DNA from: [Flexibacter] sp. ATCC 35103
Lineage (GTDB): Bacteria > Bacteroidota > Bacteroidia > Flavobacteriales > Flavobacteriaceae
Assembly (NCBI RefSeq): GCF_001975985.1
Contig: NZ_MTQF01000003.1
Location: 259,523-323,522, forward strand
Reading direction: 5' to 3'
Length of the DNA stretch: 64,000 nt
Positions 26,970 through 37,200 of the stretch are shown here, piece after piece. The notes below the pieces were generated by a model. The model ran no database searches. It was not told where the DNA came from and was given only the letters and a program-made list of their open reading frames with translations. The position numbers and the translations under genes are program-made. The first letter of the stretch is position 1, and each line of letters begins with the position of its first letter.

Positions 26970-29087
26970 ATGGCATCAGAAGAGAAATCACTCAATTTTA
27001 TTGAACAAATCATAGAAGAGGATCTTAAATCAGGTCTTTCACAAAGTAAACTTCATTTTCGTTTTCCACCAGAACCAAATGGTTATTTACACATTGGTCA
27101 TGCAAGTTCTATTGCATTAAATTTTGGTCTAGGAATTGATTATCAGTCTCCTGTGAATTTACGTTTCGACGATACAAACCCTGAAAAAGAAGAACAGGAA
27201 TTTGTTGATGCAATTAAAAAAGATGTTGAATGGCTGGGTTATACCTGGTCAGAAGAACGTTATGCATCTGATTATTTTCAACAATTGTATGATTGGGCAG
27301 TTTTATTAATTAAAAAAGATAAAGCCTATGTTGATAGTCAATCTTCCGAAGATATGGCAATTCAAAAAGGAACTCCTTCAAGTGTTGGAACTGATAGTCC
27401 ATTTAGAAATCGTTCTGTAGAAGAGAATTTAGATTTATTCGAAAGAATGAAAAATGGTGAATTTGAGGCAGGTACTCACATTCTTCGTGCAAAAATAGAT
27501 ATGAAATCAACTAATATGTTGATGCGTGATCCTATCATGTACAGGATTTTACACAGGCATCATCATAGAACCGGCGATGATTGGAAAATCTATCCAATGT
27601 ATGACTGGGCACACGGACAAAGTGATTATTTAGAAGGAATTTCACACTCATTTTGTACACTTGAATTTTTGCCTCACCGCGAATTATACGATTGGTTTTT
27701 AGATCAGATTTTAGAAGATAATAAGCTTCGTCCAAAGCAAAGAGAATTTGCAAGACGTAACTTATCACATACCGTTGTTAGTAAAAGAAAATTACAGCAA
27801 CTAGTTAAGGAAAAGCATGTTAACGGTTGGGATGATCCTAGAATGTCTACCATTTCAGGATTAAGAAGACGTGGTTATACAGCTGCTTCATTACGTAATT
27901 TTGCTAATACAATTGGTATTGCAAAGCGTGATAATTTAATAAATGTTTCCGTTTTAGAGTTTTGTATTCGTGAAGATTTGAACAAAATTGCACCCCGTGT
28001 AATGGCTGTTTTAGATCCTGTAAAACTGGTAATTACAAATTATCCTGAAGGAAAAGAGGAGTGGTTGGAAGCCGAAAATAACCAGGAAGATGAAAATGCA
28101 GGGTTCAGAAAAGTACCTTTTTCTCGTGAATTATACATCGAAAGAGAAGACTTTTTAGAAGAAGCTCCGGCTAAATTTTTCCGTTTAACTTTAGGAAAAG
28201 AAGTACGTCTTAAAAATGCTTATATCATTAAAGGAGAAAGTGTTATAAAAGATTCTAAAGGAAATATTACAGAGATTCATGTAACTTATGATACCGATTC
28301 TTTAAGCGGAAGCGGGACAGAAGCAAGTCAAAGAAAAGTGTCTGGAACATTGCATTGGGTTTCTATATCGCATGCAATTGAAGCAGAAGTTCGTATGTAC
28401 GATCGTTTGTTTACAGATGAAGCTCCAGACAGTTATAAAGAGAAAAATTTCTTAGATTTTGTGAATCCAAATTCTTTAGAAATTATCACAGGATTTGTTG
28501 AACCAAGTTTATCAACAGCTCAAAATGAAGATAAATTTCAGTTTCAACGTTTAGGGTATTTTACTGTTGATAAAGATTCAACTGCTTCAAAATTAGTGTT
28601 TAACAAAACTGTTGGACTTAAAGATGCCTGGGAAGAGAAGGGGAAAAAAGAAGAAAATAGCATCAATAATTCTTTAAAAGATATCAATAAATATTTTAAA
28701 GTAGATACTAAGCCGGAACGTATTGCAATTGAAAGTGCAATAGGGGAGAGCATTAAAAATGTTACGAGTTTTTCTTTATTACAAAATTCATTAAAAAAGA
28801 ATATCAACAATAACAAAGGATCTTTGTTGTTTGCTCAGTTTATTTTAAAATATTCAATTTTGAAATCTAAAGATTTTGAAGAAGATGATATTAAAAAATT
28901 ATATACAATGTCTCTTAGAAGCGAGTCGACTTATGTGAGATCTAAAGCTCTTTTAAATTTAAGAGATATAGAAGATTTAAATTTGAAAAATCAATTTGAA
29001 GATGAAATTCTGAAATTGTATTCAAATCCTCCAAAAAATGCTTCAGAGCGAGAAATTGAAATTCTTGCCGAAATGGTAAAAAAATAA
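26970..29087 (+). CDS. glnS: Glutaminyl-tRNA synthetase with C-terminal extension
   Basis: 705 aa. The class I signature FPPEPNGYLHIGHA has HIGH at residues 41-44, and the KMSKS counterpart is VVSKRKLQQ (about 270). The catalytic core and two anticodon-binding beta-barrels end near residue 560. A further 140-residue helical tail follows that the E. coli enzyme lacks. Bacteroidota GlnRS proteins often carry a YqeY/GatB-like tail for tRNA binding. The tail here is lysine-rich and I could not confirm YqeY motifs. It charges tRNA-Gln. Confidence 0.95.
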   Translation: MASEEKSLNFIEQIIEEDLKSGLSQSKLHFRFPPEPNGYLHIGHASSIALNFGLGIDYQSPVNLRFDDTNPEKEEQEFVDAIKKDVEWLGYTWSEERYASDYFQQLYDWAVLLIKKDKAYVDSQSSEDMAIQKGTPSSVGTDSPFRNRSVEENLDLFERMKNGEFEAGTHILRAKIDMKSTNMLMRDPIMYRILHRHHHRTGDDWKIYPMYDWAHGQSDYLEGISHSFCTLEFLPHRELYDWFLDQILEDNKLRPKQREFARRNLSHTVVSKRKLQQLVKEKHVNGWDDPRMSTISGLRRRGYTAASLRNFANTIGIAKRDNLINVSVLEFCIREDLNKIAPRVMAVLDPVKLVITNYPEGKEEWLEAENNQEDENAGFRKVPFSRELYIEREDFLEEAPAKFFRLTLGKEVRLKNAYIIKGESVIKDSKGNITEIHVTYDTDSLSGSGTEASQRKVSGTLHWVSISHAIEAEVRMYDRLFTDEAPDSYKEKNFLDFVNPNSLEIITGFVEPSLSTAQNEDKFQFQRLGYFTVDKDSTASKLVFNKTVGLKDAWEEKGKKEENSINNSLKDINKYFKVDTKPERIAIESAIGESIKNVTSFSLLQNSLKKNINNNKGSLLFAQFILKYSILKSKDFEEDDIKKLYTMSLRSESTYVRSKALLNLRDIEDLNLKNQFEDEILKLYSNPPKNASEREIEILAEMVKK

Positions 29088-29106
29088 TATCAATATAATC
29101 TATTTA

Positions 29107-29134
29107 AAAAGCGCTTTTATAAGCGCTTTTTTTA
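29107..29134 (+). terminator. Terminator of glnS
   Basis: The hairpin aaaagcgctt / aagcgctttt is followed by a T run. Confidence 0.85.
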
Positions 29135-29651
29135 TTATTTGATTTATCTATTAAAATTTAATATTTTATAGATTTTTTAGATTAAAAACAAGCTTCATAA
29201 ATTGATTTTAAGCTAAATTTTAATTTATTCCACCTCGTTAATCATCTTTTAAAAAATAATCAAACAGAAGCTTTTATTTTAGTTTTAGGTATGGTTTCAG
29301 CCCGTTTTTTACGTTGTTAACATACAATTGTTTATAAAGTTGCTATTTTTATCCAAACGTCAAATCTAAAGTGTCAAACTTTAAAAACACTTAAGAATCG
29401 AATATGAATTTTTCTAATAATTTAAAAATGAATAATTTTTGGTTTTAGAGTAAATTCTAAATATGAATTCTAAAGATTGGTTTTATGGTCAATTGTAATT
29501 GTGATTGTATTTTGATAATACTTCGAGCATAAAAGTATTTTTCAGAGGGTAGTTCATAATTTAAAAATTTCATGAAATTAATTTTATGGCTTATTTGAAA
29601 TTTTGTCTTTCGTTTTGACAGAAACAATTTTAATCCTTAAATTTTAATATT
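29135..29651. other. 517-base intergenic region, no gene seen
   Basis: AT-rich sequence with stop codons in all frames and no clear tRNA, hairpin or repeat. It holds a few short repeated phrases such as gaattctaaa/taaattctaaa near 29450-29475. It must contain the promoter of the gene at 29652, but I see no full TTG-TANNTTTG pair. Confidence 0.4.
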
Positions 29652-30131
29652 ATGAAAATTCTATTTTTTACGCTATCAATTTTATTTGCAAATATTGCAA
29701 TTTCGCAAACGCACCAAATTACAAAACACAATGGTGAAGAACTGGATGTTAATTTTATAAAAATCGAAAATGATTTAGTTTACTATGCTGTAAACGGAAG
29801 TAGTGAAGAACATAAAATTAGCAAATATGCAGTTTCAAAAATTACTAATAAACAATCTAATCAAACTCAGAAAGTATCTGATAAAGTTACCGTAGATTCA
29901 AAATCAGATTATAAATTTGTAACTATTTTATCTCAGGATAAGACAATAGGTTTAAAACAAGTTGCTAATTTTTCAGGAGTCTCGACAAAGACCAAAGGTG
30001 AACCGCCAATTGCAAACCAAAATCATACTACAATGAGAATCAAAACTCAATCTGCTTCTAATGGTTATCCATTTGTAAGTGTTATAGATAAAGGAGACGG
30101 TAAGTATGAAGCTGTTGCATATGTGTATTAA
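29652..30131 (+). CDS. Secreted hypothetical protein, 159 aa
   Basis: A signal peptide covers about residues 1-18 (ending ISQ). The mature part begins THQITKHNGEELDVNFIKIENDLVYYAVNG, a pattern seen in small Bacteroidota exported proteins that sense or bind something in the periplasm. No assigned function. It is upstream of the ytxH cluster on the same strand, 91 bases away, and may be co-regulated with it. Confidence 0.65.
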   Translation: MKILFFTLSILFANIAISQTHQITKHNGEELDVNFIKIENDLVYYAVNGSSEEHKISKYAVSKITNKQSNQTQKVSDKVTVDSKSDYKFVTILSQDKTIGLKQVANFSGVSTKTKGEPPIANQNHTTMRIKTQSASNGYPFVSVIDKGDGKYEAVAYVY

Positions 30132-30222
30132 ATTTAGTGTTAATTTTAATTAAATTACAATTAATCAATAATTTATAATTTAAAAAAAGACTACCTTTAT
30201 TATTCATTAAAATTTTAATATT

Positions 30223-30549
30223 ATGTCAAAAAACGTAAATACAGTTGCAGCAATTTTAGCTGGTGCTGCGGTAGGAGCAGCGATCGGAATTTTATTTGCT
30301 CCGGATAAAGGATCAAAAACCCGTGCTAAATTAAAAGAAGGTTTGGATGACGCAAAACATAATTTACAAGATTCTCTTTCAGCCAGTTCTGAAGTGCTAC
30401 GTGAAAAATTTGCTCATGCAAAAGAAAATCTTGACGGAACATATGGTGAATTACTCTCGAATATGAGTTATAAAACAGAAGAAGTAATCAGTTTTTTGGA
30501 ATCTAAATTAGCTGATTTAAAAGCGCAAAACGCAAAACTTCAAAAATAA
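30223..30549 (+). CDS. YtxH domain protein
   Basis: 108 aa. An N-terminal glycine/alanine-rich membrane helix (AAILAGAAVGAAIGILFAP) is followed by DKGSKTRAKLKEG and a long amphipathic helix, the standard YtxH layout. YtxH proteins are small stress-linked membrane proteins. It heads a cluster with the holin-like protein and the 84-residue protein. Confidence 0.88.
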   Translation: MSKNVNTVAAILAGAAVGAAIGILFAPDKGSKTRAKLKEGLDDAKHNLQDSLSASSEVLREKFAHAKENLDGTYGELLSNMSYKTEEVISFLESKLADLKAQNAKLQK

Positions 30550-30558
30550 TAAATCCAG

Positions 30559-30660
30559 GAAGCACAAAACTAGAGTGAATTTTATGGTTGCTTAGGTTAT
30601 TTCAATTTTAGAAAAAATCTAAATCAATTATTAAATTACAAGTTTTGTGCTTCTTTTTTA
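30559..30660 (+). promoter_or_regulatory. Long-range stem between ytxH and the holin-like gene
   Basis: gaagcacaaaact (30559-30571) pairs perfectly with agttttgtgcttc (30641-30653), which is followed by a T run. The 69-base loop holds a smaller hairpin (tttagaaaaaatctaaa). It may be a partial terminator that lowers expression of the downstream genes, or an RNA processing site. Confidence 0.55.
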
Positions 30661-30675
30661 ATTTAAATTACAATT

Positions 30676-31026
30676 ATGGCTTTTGAAGAATTAAAAGAAA
30701 ATACTGAAAATATACAAGAGCAGGCTAAAGTTTATCTGGACAGTCATTTGGCATATTATAAACTTTGGGGTTTTAAGGTTGCCATGAAATCGACAACTTT
30801 AATTTTTAAGTTTACTTTGATTTTATTGTGTTTTAGTATGGTGATGATTTTTGGATCTTTTGCTGCAGCTTATGCTTTTGGATCTTTATTTGAAAGTAAT
30901 GCACTTGGATTTTTAGCAGTAGGAGGGATCTATTTAGTGTTTACAATTTTACTTTTCTTCTTAAAAGATAAAGTTGTAGAAGGTCCTATATTAGAAAAAT
31001 TTTCAGAAATCTTTTTTAATGACTAA
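30676..31026 (+). CDS. Phage holin family-like membrane protein (Actinobacterial holin-X/Phage_holin_3_6 type)
   Basis: 116 aa. A helical N-terminus (LKENTENIQEQAKVYLDSH) is followed by two membrane helices (about 40-63 and 70-95) and a short tail. This arrangement is typical of the phage-holin-like proteins that sit beside YtxH genes in Bacteroidota and are not phage genes. Two bases separate it from the next gene. Confidence 0.75.
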   Translation: MAFEELKENTENIQEQAKVYLDSHLAYYKLWGFKVAMKSTTLIFKFTLILLCFSMVMIFGSFAAAYAFGSLFESNALGFLAVGGIYLVFTILLFFLKDKVVEGPILEKFSEIFFND

Positions 31027-31028
31027 TT

Positions 31029-31283
31029 ATGGAAAATAAAAAATACGCATCATACGCAGAAATCGAAAGAGATTTAGAAATTCTGAAATTAGAGAAAGAG
31101 ATAAATTACCAGAAATTGGTTTTAAGTTTTCAAAGAACTAAGGAGTCAATTACACCAGAAAATATTGTTAGTGGAGTCTTTTCTTCTTTCAAAGATTATT
31201 TTACAACTTCATATTCGCAAATTTTTCAATCAATTTTACCGTATATTATCAATTGGTTTATGAATAAAAAAAGAGGCAATTAA
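31029..31283 (+). CDS. Hypothetical protein of the ytxH cluster, 84 aa (DUF6327-like)
   Basis: A charged helical N-terminus (YASYAEIERDLEILKLEKEI) and a hydrophobic C-terminal half (FQSILPYIINWFMNKKRGN). It probably associates with the membrane along with its partners. I recall a DUF6327 family with this pattern but cannot verify it. The stop codon lies inside the terminator hairpin. Confidence 0.65.
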   Translation: MENKKYASYAEIERDLEILKLEKEINYQKLVLSFQRTKESITPENIVSGVFSSFKDYFTTSYSQIFQSILPYIINWFMNKKRGN

Positions 31284-31295
31284 GCCTCTTTTTTG
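31269..31295 (+). terminator. Terminator overlapping the end of the ytxH cluster
   Basis: The hairpin aaagaggc-aatta-gcctctt contains the taa stop codon in its loop and is followed by a T run. Confidence 0.85.
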
Positions 31296-31302
31296 TTTTA
31301 TG

Positions 31303-32286
31303 TTATTGTCCTGATTCTGGTATGATGTCATCTTCATAACCAGATTGTGGCTGAATTGGTTTTGGTTTTACCACTTTCTTATTGTTTTTCTTCATCATTT
31401 CGCCAACCTGGTTTGATGCTGTAAACGATGCAACCATATTATTTAGCATATCGCTTCCGGCTTGAGGAGAGTTTGGTAACAAAATTAAGTTAGAATTAGC
31501 ATCTGCACCAATAGCTTGTAAAGTATCATAATGTTGAGTTACTACAATCAGGGCAGAAGCTTCTTGAGAATTAATACCCACATTGTTCAAAACTTCAACA
31601 CTTTCTACAAGTCCTCTTGCAATTTCACGACGCTGATCTGCAATACCTTGGCCTTGTAAACGTTTACTTTCGGCTTCAGCTTTTGCTTTTGCAACGATTC
31701 TTATTCTTGAACTTTCAGCTTCAAATTCAGCAGCTGTTTTTTCTCTGTCAGCAGCATTAATTCTGTTCATCGCATTTTTTACCTGAATGTCCGGATCAAT
31801 ATCTGTTACCAAAGTATTGATAATATCATATCCGTAAGTAGTCATGGCTTCATTCAATTCTCTTTTTACGGCAATCGCGATATCATCTTTTCTTTCAAAA
31901 ACATCATCCAGTTTTAGTTTAGGAACTTCGGCACGAACGACATCAAAAACATAAGCGGTAATTTGATCGTGTGGATATTCTAGTTTATAAAAAGCATCAT
32001 ATACTTTTTCCTGAATAACTTTAAACTGAACCGAAACTTTCATTTTGATGAAAACGTTGTCTTTGGTTTTGGTTTCGATGATAACATCAAGTTGTTGAAT
32101 TTTTAGATTTACACGTCCGGCCAATCTGTCAACAACCGGAATTTTTAATTGTAATCCTGAATTTCTTACGCTGTGAAATTTTCCAAATCTTTCTATAATT
32201 ACTGATGATTGTTGTTTTACAGTAAAGAAGGAAGACATTAAAATAAAAAATCCTACGACTAAAAGGATAATAAATGCTGTACCCAT
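31303..32286 (-). CDS. SPFH/Band 7 membrane protein (stomatin/HflC-QmcA type)
   Basis: 327 aa. One N-terminal membrane helix (FIILLVVGFFILMSSFFTV), then the SPFH domain (FGKFHSVRNSGLQLKIPVVD and ALEMDDVF-like LKLDDVFERKDD). A long alanine/glutamate-rich coiled coil follows (AAEFEAESSRIRIVAKAKAEA), then a Pro/Lys tail. SPFH proteins organise membrane microdomains and protease complexes. It converges on the ytxH cluster. Confidence 0.9.
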   Translation of the reverse strand: MGTAFIILLVVGFFILMSSFFTVKQQSSVIIERFGKFHSVRNSGLQLKIPVVDRLAGRVNLKIQQLDVIIETKTKDNVFIKMKVSVQFKVIQEKVYDAFYKLEYPHDQITAYVFDVVRAEVPKLKLDDVFERKDDIAIAVKRELNEAMTTYGYDIINTLVTDIDPDIQVKNAMNRINAADREKTAAEFEAESSRIRIVAKAKAEAESKRLQGQGIADQRREIARGLVESVEVLNNVGINSQEASALIVVTQHYDTLQAIGADANSNLILLPNSPQAGSDMLNNMVASFTASNQVGEMMKKNNKKVVKPKPIQPQSGYEDDIIPESGQ

Positions 32287-32352
32287 AATGATATTGATTT
32301 AGTTTTTATGATCTGGTAAATTACGAATATTCTGCCAATTTCAATTTTTTTA

Positions 32353-32402
32353 AGCGTAAAAAAAACGCTAAGACCATTTTAATAATGTGTCTTAGCGTTT
32401 TG
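32353..32402. terminator. Terminator between gltX and the SPFH gene
   Basis: A 12-base stem aaacgctaagac / gtcttagcgttt with a T run on the minus strand, so it ends gltX transcription. T-rich sequence also follows on the plus strand. Confidence 0.8.
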
Positions 32403-32501
32403 TTTTTTGAAACATTCTTAATGTTTCTTTTTTTTAAACCATTAAGGGATTAAGAAAAATTAAGCCAAACTTTATGAACTTAATATTTTAATGGTAAAAT
32501 A

Positions 32502-33995
32502 TTATAAAGTTGAAATCGCTTTCTGAATTCTCGAAATAGTTTCTTCTTTTCCGATGATTTCAACAATGTCAAATAGGTGAGGACCTTTAAGAGCTCCAAC
32601 CAAACTTAGACGGAAAGGCTGCATAACTTTACCCATCCCGATTTCGTTTTTAGTCAACCAGTCTTTTACGATTGCTTCAATATTTGCTGAATCAAAACCA
32701 TCAATATATTCAAGAGTAGAAATCAATTCCTGCATTAAAGCCGGTGTTTCTTCTTTCCAGTTTTTGCTTGCTTTTTCATCATATGATGTTGGTGCCTGGA
32801 AAAAGAAATCAGTCAAATCCCAAATATCATTCGCAAGAACTAAACGATCTTTTATCAATGACATTATTTTTATAACAACGTCCTTGTTGATTTTAATACC
32901 TTTTGATTCTAAAATTGGTTCGAAAATTTCAGCTAAAAACGCATCACTTTTATTTGACAAGTAATGATGATTTACAGATTTTGCTTTATCAATATCAAAT
33001 CTTGCTCCAGCTTTATGAACTCTGCTTAAATCAAAAGCTTCAACCAATTCCTGTAATGAAAAATATTCTTTTTCTGTTCCATCATTCCAGCCAATCATAG
33101 AAAGGAAATTTATTAATGCATCTGGCAAATATCCGTCACCTTTAAATCCTTTTAGTTCTTTCCAATCTAAAGGAAATACTGGAAATCCACCGATTTCACC
33201 GTCACGTTTAGATAATTTTCCTTTTCCATTTGGTTTTAAGATTAAAGGTAAATGTGCAAATTCCGGAGCATCCCAACCAAAAGCTCTGTATAATAAAACG
33301 TGAAGTGGCATTGATGGTAACCATTCTTCACCACGAATTACGTGTGAAGTTTCCATCAAATGATCATCAACAATATTGGCTAAATGATAAGTTGGCATTC
33401 TGTCACTTTTAAACAAAACTTTATCATCAAGTAAACTGGTTTCGAATTTTACATCACCACGAATGATATCTTTTAAATGTAAAGTTTCATCAACCGGAGT
33501 TTTAAAACGAATCACATAATGTTCTCCATTTGCAATTCTTTTAGCTACTTCTTCAGCTGAAATTACCAGAGAAGTATCTAACTTTTCACGGATTGTGTGA
33601 TTGTAAATAAATGTTTTTCCTTCAGCTTCTTGTTCTTTTCTTAAAGCATCAAGAGCTTCTGGAGTATCAAAAGCATAATATGCCCAACCAGAATTGATCA
33701 GTTGATCAGCATAAGTTTGGTATAATTCCTTACGATCACTTTGTCTGTACGGACCAAATTTTTCGTTTTTCCCAACAGTTTCTTCAGGAGAAATTCCTAA
33801 CCATTCCAGCGCTTCCATAATATAAGCTTCGGCACCAGGAACAAAACGAGTCTGATCTGTGTCTTCAATTCTTAGATAAAAAACACCATTGTTTTTTTTG
33901 GCAAATAAATAATTAAATAGGGCAGTACGAACTCCGCCAATATGTAAAGGTCCTGTTGGACTTGGTGCAAAACGCACACGAACTTGCTGTGACAT
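32502..33995 (-). CDS. gltX: Glutamyl-tRNA synthetase
   Basis: 497 aa. The class I motif FAPSPTGPLHIGGVRTALFN is at the N-terminus, KMSKS appears as KGKLSKRDGEIGG (about 256-268), and the helical anticodon-binding domain fills the C-terminal third. It charges tRNA-Glu. A -7 box is at 34013-34020 and a terminator at 32353-32402, so it is a single-gene unit. Confidence 0.96.
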   Translation of the reverse strand: MSQQVRVRFAPSPTGPLHIGGVRTALFNYLFAKKNNGVFYLRIEDTDQTRFVPGAEAYIMEALEWLGISPEETVGKNEKFGPYRQSDRKELYQTYADQLINSGWAYYAFDTPEALDALRKEQEAEGKTFIYNHTIREKLDTSLVISAEEVAKRIANGEHYVIRFKTPVDETLHLKDIIRGDVKFETSLLDDKVLFKSDRMPTYHLANIVDDHLMETSHVIRGEEWLPSMPLHVLLYRAFGWDAPEFAHLPLILKPNGKGKLSKRDGEIGGFPVFPLDWKELKGFKGDGYLPDALINFLSMIGWNDGTEKEYFSLQELVEAFDLSRVHKAGARFDIDKAKSVNHHYLSNKSDAFLAEIFEPILESKGIKINKDVVIKIMSLIKDRLVLANDIWDLTDFFFQAPTSYDEKASKNWKEETPALMQELISTLEYIDGFDSANIEAIVKDWLTKNEIGMGKVMQPFRLSLVGALKGPHLFDIVEIIGKEETISRIQKAISTL

Positions 33996-34012
33996 TTGTT
34001 TAAATTTTGTTG

Positions 34013-34020
34013 CAAAGATA
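34013..34020 (-). promoter_or_regulatory. -7 promoter box of gltX
   Basis: Minus-strand TATCTTTG matches TANNTTTG, 17 bases before the ATG at 33995. Confidence 0.5.
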
Positions 34021-34245
34021 CAATTCTAATTAGAGAATTAGAAAATGTGTTTAATTAGATAATTGTCTTGTTTTTGGCTTAATTTTTTAATTACCATTAT
34101 TAAATTATCCGAGAAGTTTAAGTTGATAATGTTTTCCTGCAGCTCAATTTTCTAATTATCTAATTCATCATTTTCTAATTAGTAATGTCTTGTTTGTAGC
34201 TCAATTGACTAATTTTCTCATTGAGAATTATCTAATTAAAATTAC
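34021..34245. repeat. Low-complexity intergenic repeats
   Basis: Degenerate repeats of ttttctaattatctaatt alternate with gtcttgtttttggcttaatt / gtcttgtttgtagctcaatt. This is non-coding filler of a type common in Flavobacterium. It separates gltX from the divergent DUF4175 gene and contains its promoter region. Confidence 0.6.
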
Positions 34246-34279
34246 TACTTTTATGGGTTATAAATAAAACAGATTCACA

Positions 34280-37200
34280 TTGAAAACAACATCTGCTATA
34301 TACCAAAAGCTAGAAGCATTTATAAAGAAATATTATACGAATGAATTGATAAAAGGAGGACTTCTTTTTATTGGTTTCGGATTATTGTACTTTCTGTTTA
34401 CGCTTTTTATTGAATATTTTCTTTGGTTAAAACCATTAGGAAGAACATTATTATTTTGGATATTTATAGGAGTAGAAGTTTTTCTATTGTTCCGATTTAT
34501 TTTATTCCCAATTTTTAAGTTGTTCAAACTTCAAAAAGGAATCGATTATAATCAGGCTTCGGCAATTATTGGAAATCATTTCACAGAGGTGAGTGATAAG
34601 CTAACTAACTTTTTGCAATTGTCAGCGTCTGAGAATTCAGCAGAAAGTTCAGAGTTGATGTTGGCTTCGATAGAGCAAAAAGCAAATTCATTGCAACCAA
34701 TTCCTTTTGGAAATGCGATCAATTTTAAAAACAATAAGAAGTATTTGCCTTTAGCAATCATTCCAATTTTGCTTTTTGCTGTATTTTATATTTCAGGAAA
34801 TAGTAATGTAATTTCTCAAAGTTTAAATAGAGTAGTGCATTTTAATGCTACATTTTTGCCACCTGCACCTTTTAAATTTGTAGTTCTAAATGCGAATTTG
34901 CAAACAGAACAAAACAAAGATTTCGTTATCAAAATGGAATCAGTTGGTAATGTTGTTCCGGAAAATGTAATGATTCATATTGGTAATGAAAGTTATTTTA
35001 TGGAATCATCTCAACCTGGAAAGTTTGAATTCAAGATTGAAAAACCAGTTTCGAATGTGGAGTTTTCTTTTGAAGGAAATTCAGTTTCATCTGAAGAATA
35101 TGAATTAAAAGTAATCACCGTTCCGTCAATTGCCAACTTTGAAATGGTGTTGAATTTTCCATCTTATCTGAAAAAGAAATCAGAAACTATTCAGGGAACT
35201 GGAAATGCAATTGTACCGGAAGGAACTTTGGTGACTTGGAAAATGAATACGCAATCGACTCAGGAGATTGTTTGGAAGGATGAAAACTCAGTTTTGAAGT
35301 TCAATAAGGCCGAAAATGAGTTTAAATTAGCTAAAAATATCAGTCAAAATACAGAATATCAAATTCTTACCTCTAATAATAAAGTAAAAAATTACGAAAA
35401 ACTCAATTATCAGCTGTCAGTTATCAAAGACCAGCATCCAACAATCAATGTTGCGCCAGCTCCGGACAGTTTGAAACTGGATAAGAATTATGTTTTGGGT
35501 AGGTTAGGAGATGACTACGGTTTGTCTAAATTACAGGTTGTTTATTACGAACGCAACAAACTAAACACTGCCAAGCGTGGAACCATTCCAGTGAAGTCTG
35601 GAGTATTTGATCAGTTTGTTTTTAACTTTCCAAGTAATCTTGCCGTGCAGGAAGGAGTATCTTACGAATACTATTTTGAGGTTTTTGATAATGATGCACC
35701 ACATGGTTTTAAGAGTACAAAGTCTTCTGTTTTTTCTGATCGTGTTTCTACAACAGATGAAGTTCATGATCTGGAATTGCAACAACAAAACCAGAATATA
35801 AATAGTTTATCGAAGTCTTTAAAAAATCAGGAAAAACAATTTTCTGAAATGGATAAGATTCAGAAAGCAGGAAGAGAGAAAGATAATCTAGAGTTTAAAG
35901 ATCAGCAAAAAGTCAACGATTTTATCAAACGTCAGAAACAACAAGACGAGTTGATGAAGCAATTCGCTGAGAAAATGAACAAGAATCTTGATAAATTTCA
36001 ATCTGAAAAGAAAGACAATACTGCTGATGATTTACAAAAGCGTTTAGATAATGCAGAGAAAGATTTAGAAAAAAATCAGAAGTTAATGGATGAATTGAAG
36101 AACTTAAATGATAAATTAAACAGCGAAGAGTTGTTTGATAAAATGGAAAAGTTCAAACAGATCAGTAAGAACCAATCTCGTAATTTGGAACAATTAGTTG
36201 AACTAACCAAACGTTTCTATGTATCTAAAAAAGCAGAACAAGTTGCAGATAAATTAAAGAAGTTAGCAGACCAACAGGAACAACTTTCGAATAAAGAAAA
36301 AGAAAATACTCAGGATAAACAAGACGAGATTAATAAAGCTTTTGATAAAATTCAGGAAGATTTAAAAGATCTGAAAGAAGAAAATAAAACTTTAAAAGCG
36401 CCTTTGGATATTCCGAATGATGCTTCAAAAGAAAAGGATTTGAAGAATGATTTACAAAAAGCTTCTGAAGAACTGAGTAAAAAGAATTCATCTTCGGCTA
36501 AGCCAAAACAAAAAAGTGCAGCCAAGAAAATGAAAAGTATGGCTGAGCAAATGGATTCAAGTATGGAAGGTGGAGAACAAGAACAACTAGAGGAAGATGT
36601 TGCCATGCTTCGTCAGGTTCTGGATAATCTTTTAGCTTATTCGTTATCTCAGGAAGATGTGATGAAACAATTTAAAACAATGAAATTAGGTTCATCAGCA
36701 TTTACCAGAAATATTAAAACACAACAAAATTTAAAACAACAGTTTAAACATGTTGATGATAGTTTGTTTGCATTGTCTCTTCGTAACCCAAAAGTAGCCG
36801 AAGATGTTACCAAAGAAATTGGAAATGTACAATACAATATAGATAAAGCCATTGAAACTTTAAGTGATGTTCAGGTTCCTAAAGGAGTTTCGCATCAACA
36901 ATATGCTGTTTCATCTGCTAATAAATTAGCTGATTTTTTAAGTGATTTATTAAACAATATGCAAATGTCTATGTCTAAACCAGGATCAGGAAAACCAAAA
37001 CCAGGTGACGGACAAGGAATGCAATTACCGGATATTATTCAAAAACAAAAAGGCTTAGCAGATAAGATGAAAGAGGGAATGAAAGCTGGTGACAAACCAG
37101 GAGATAAACCAGGCGAAGGTCAACAAGGAAAATCTGGTGAAGGCAAGCAAGGTCAGGGAAAAGGAGGTCAAGGTAAAAACGGTGAAGGTAAAGATGGTCA

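Noticed and set aside
28650..29087. YqeY domain in the GlnRS tail
   Set aside because: The tail is helical and lysine-rich, but I could not identify YqeY-specific motifs, so it is described only as an extension.
30676..31026. Prophage remnant, because of the holin-like protein
   Set aside because: Holin-like proteins beside YtxH are common chromosomal genes in Bacteroidota. No other phage gene is present.
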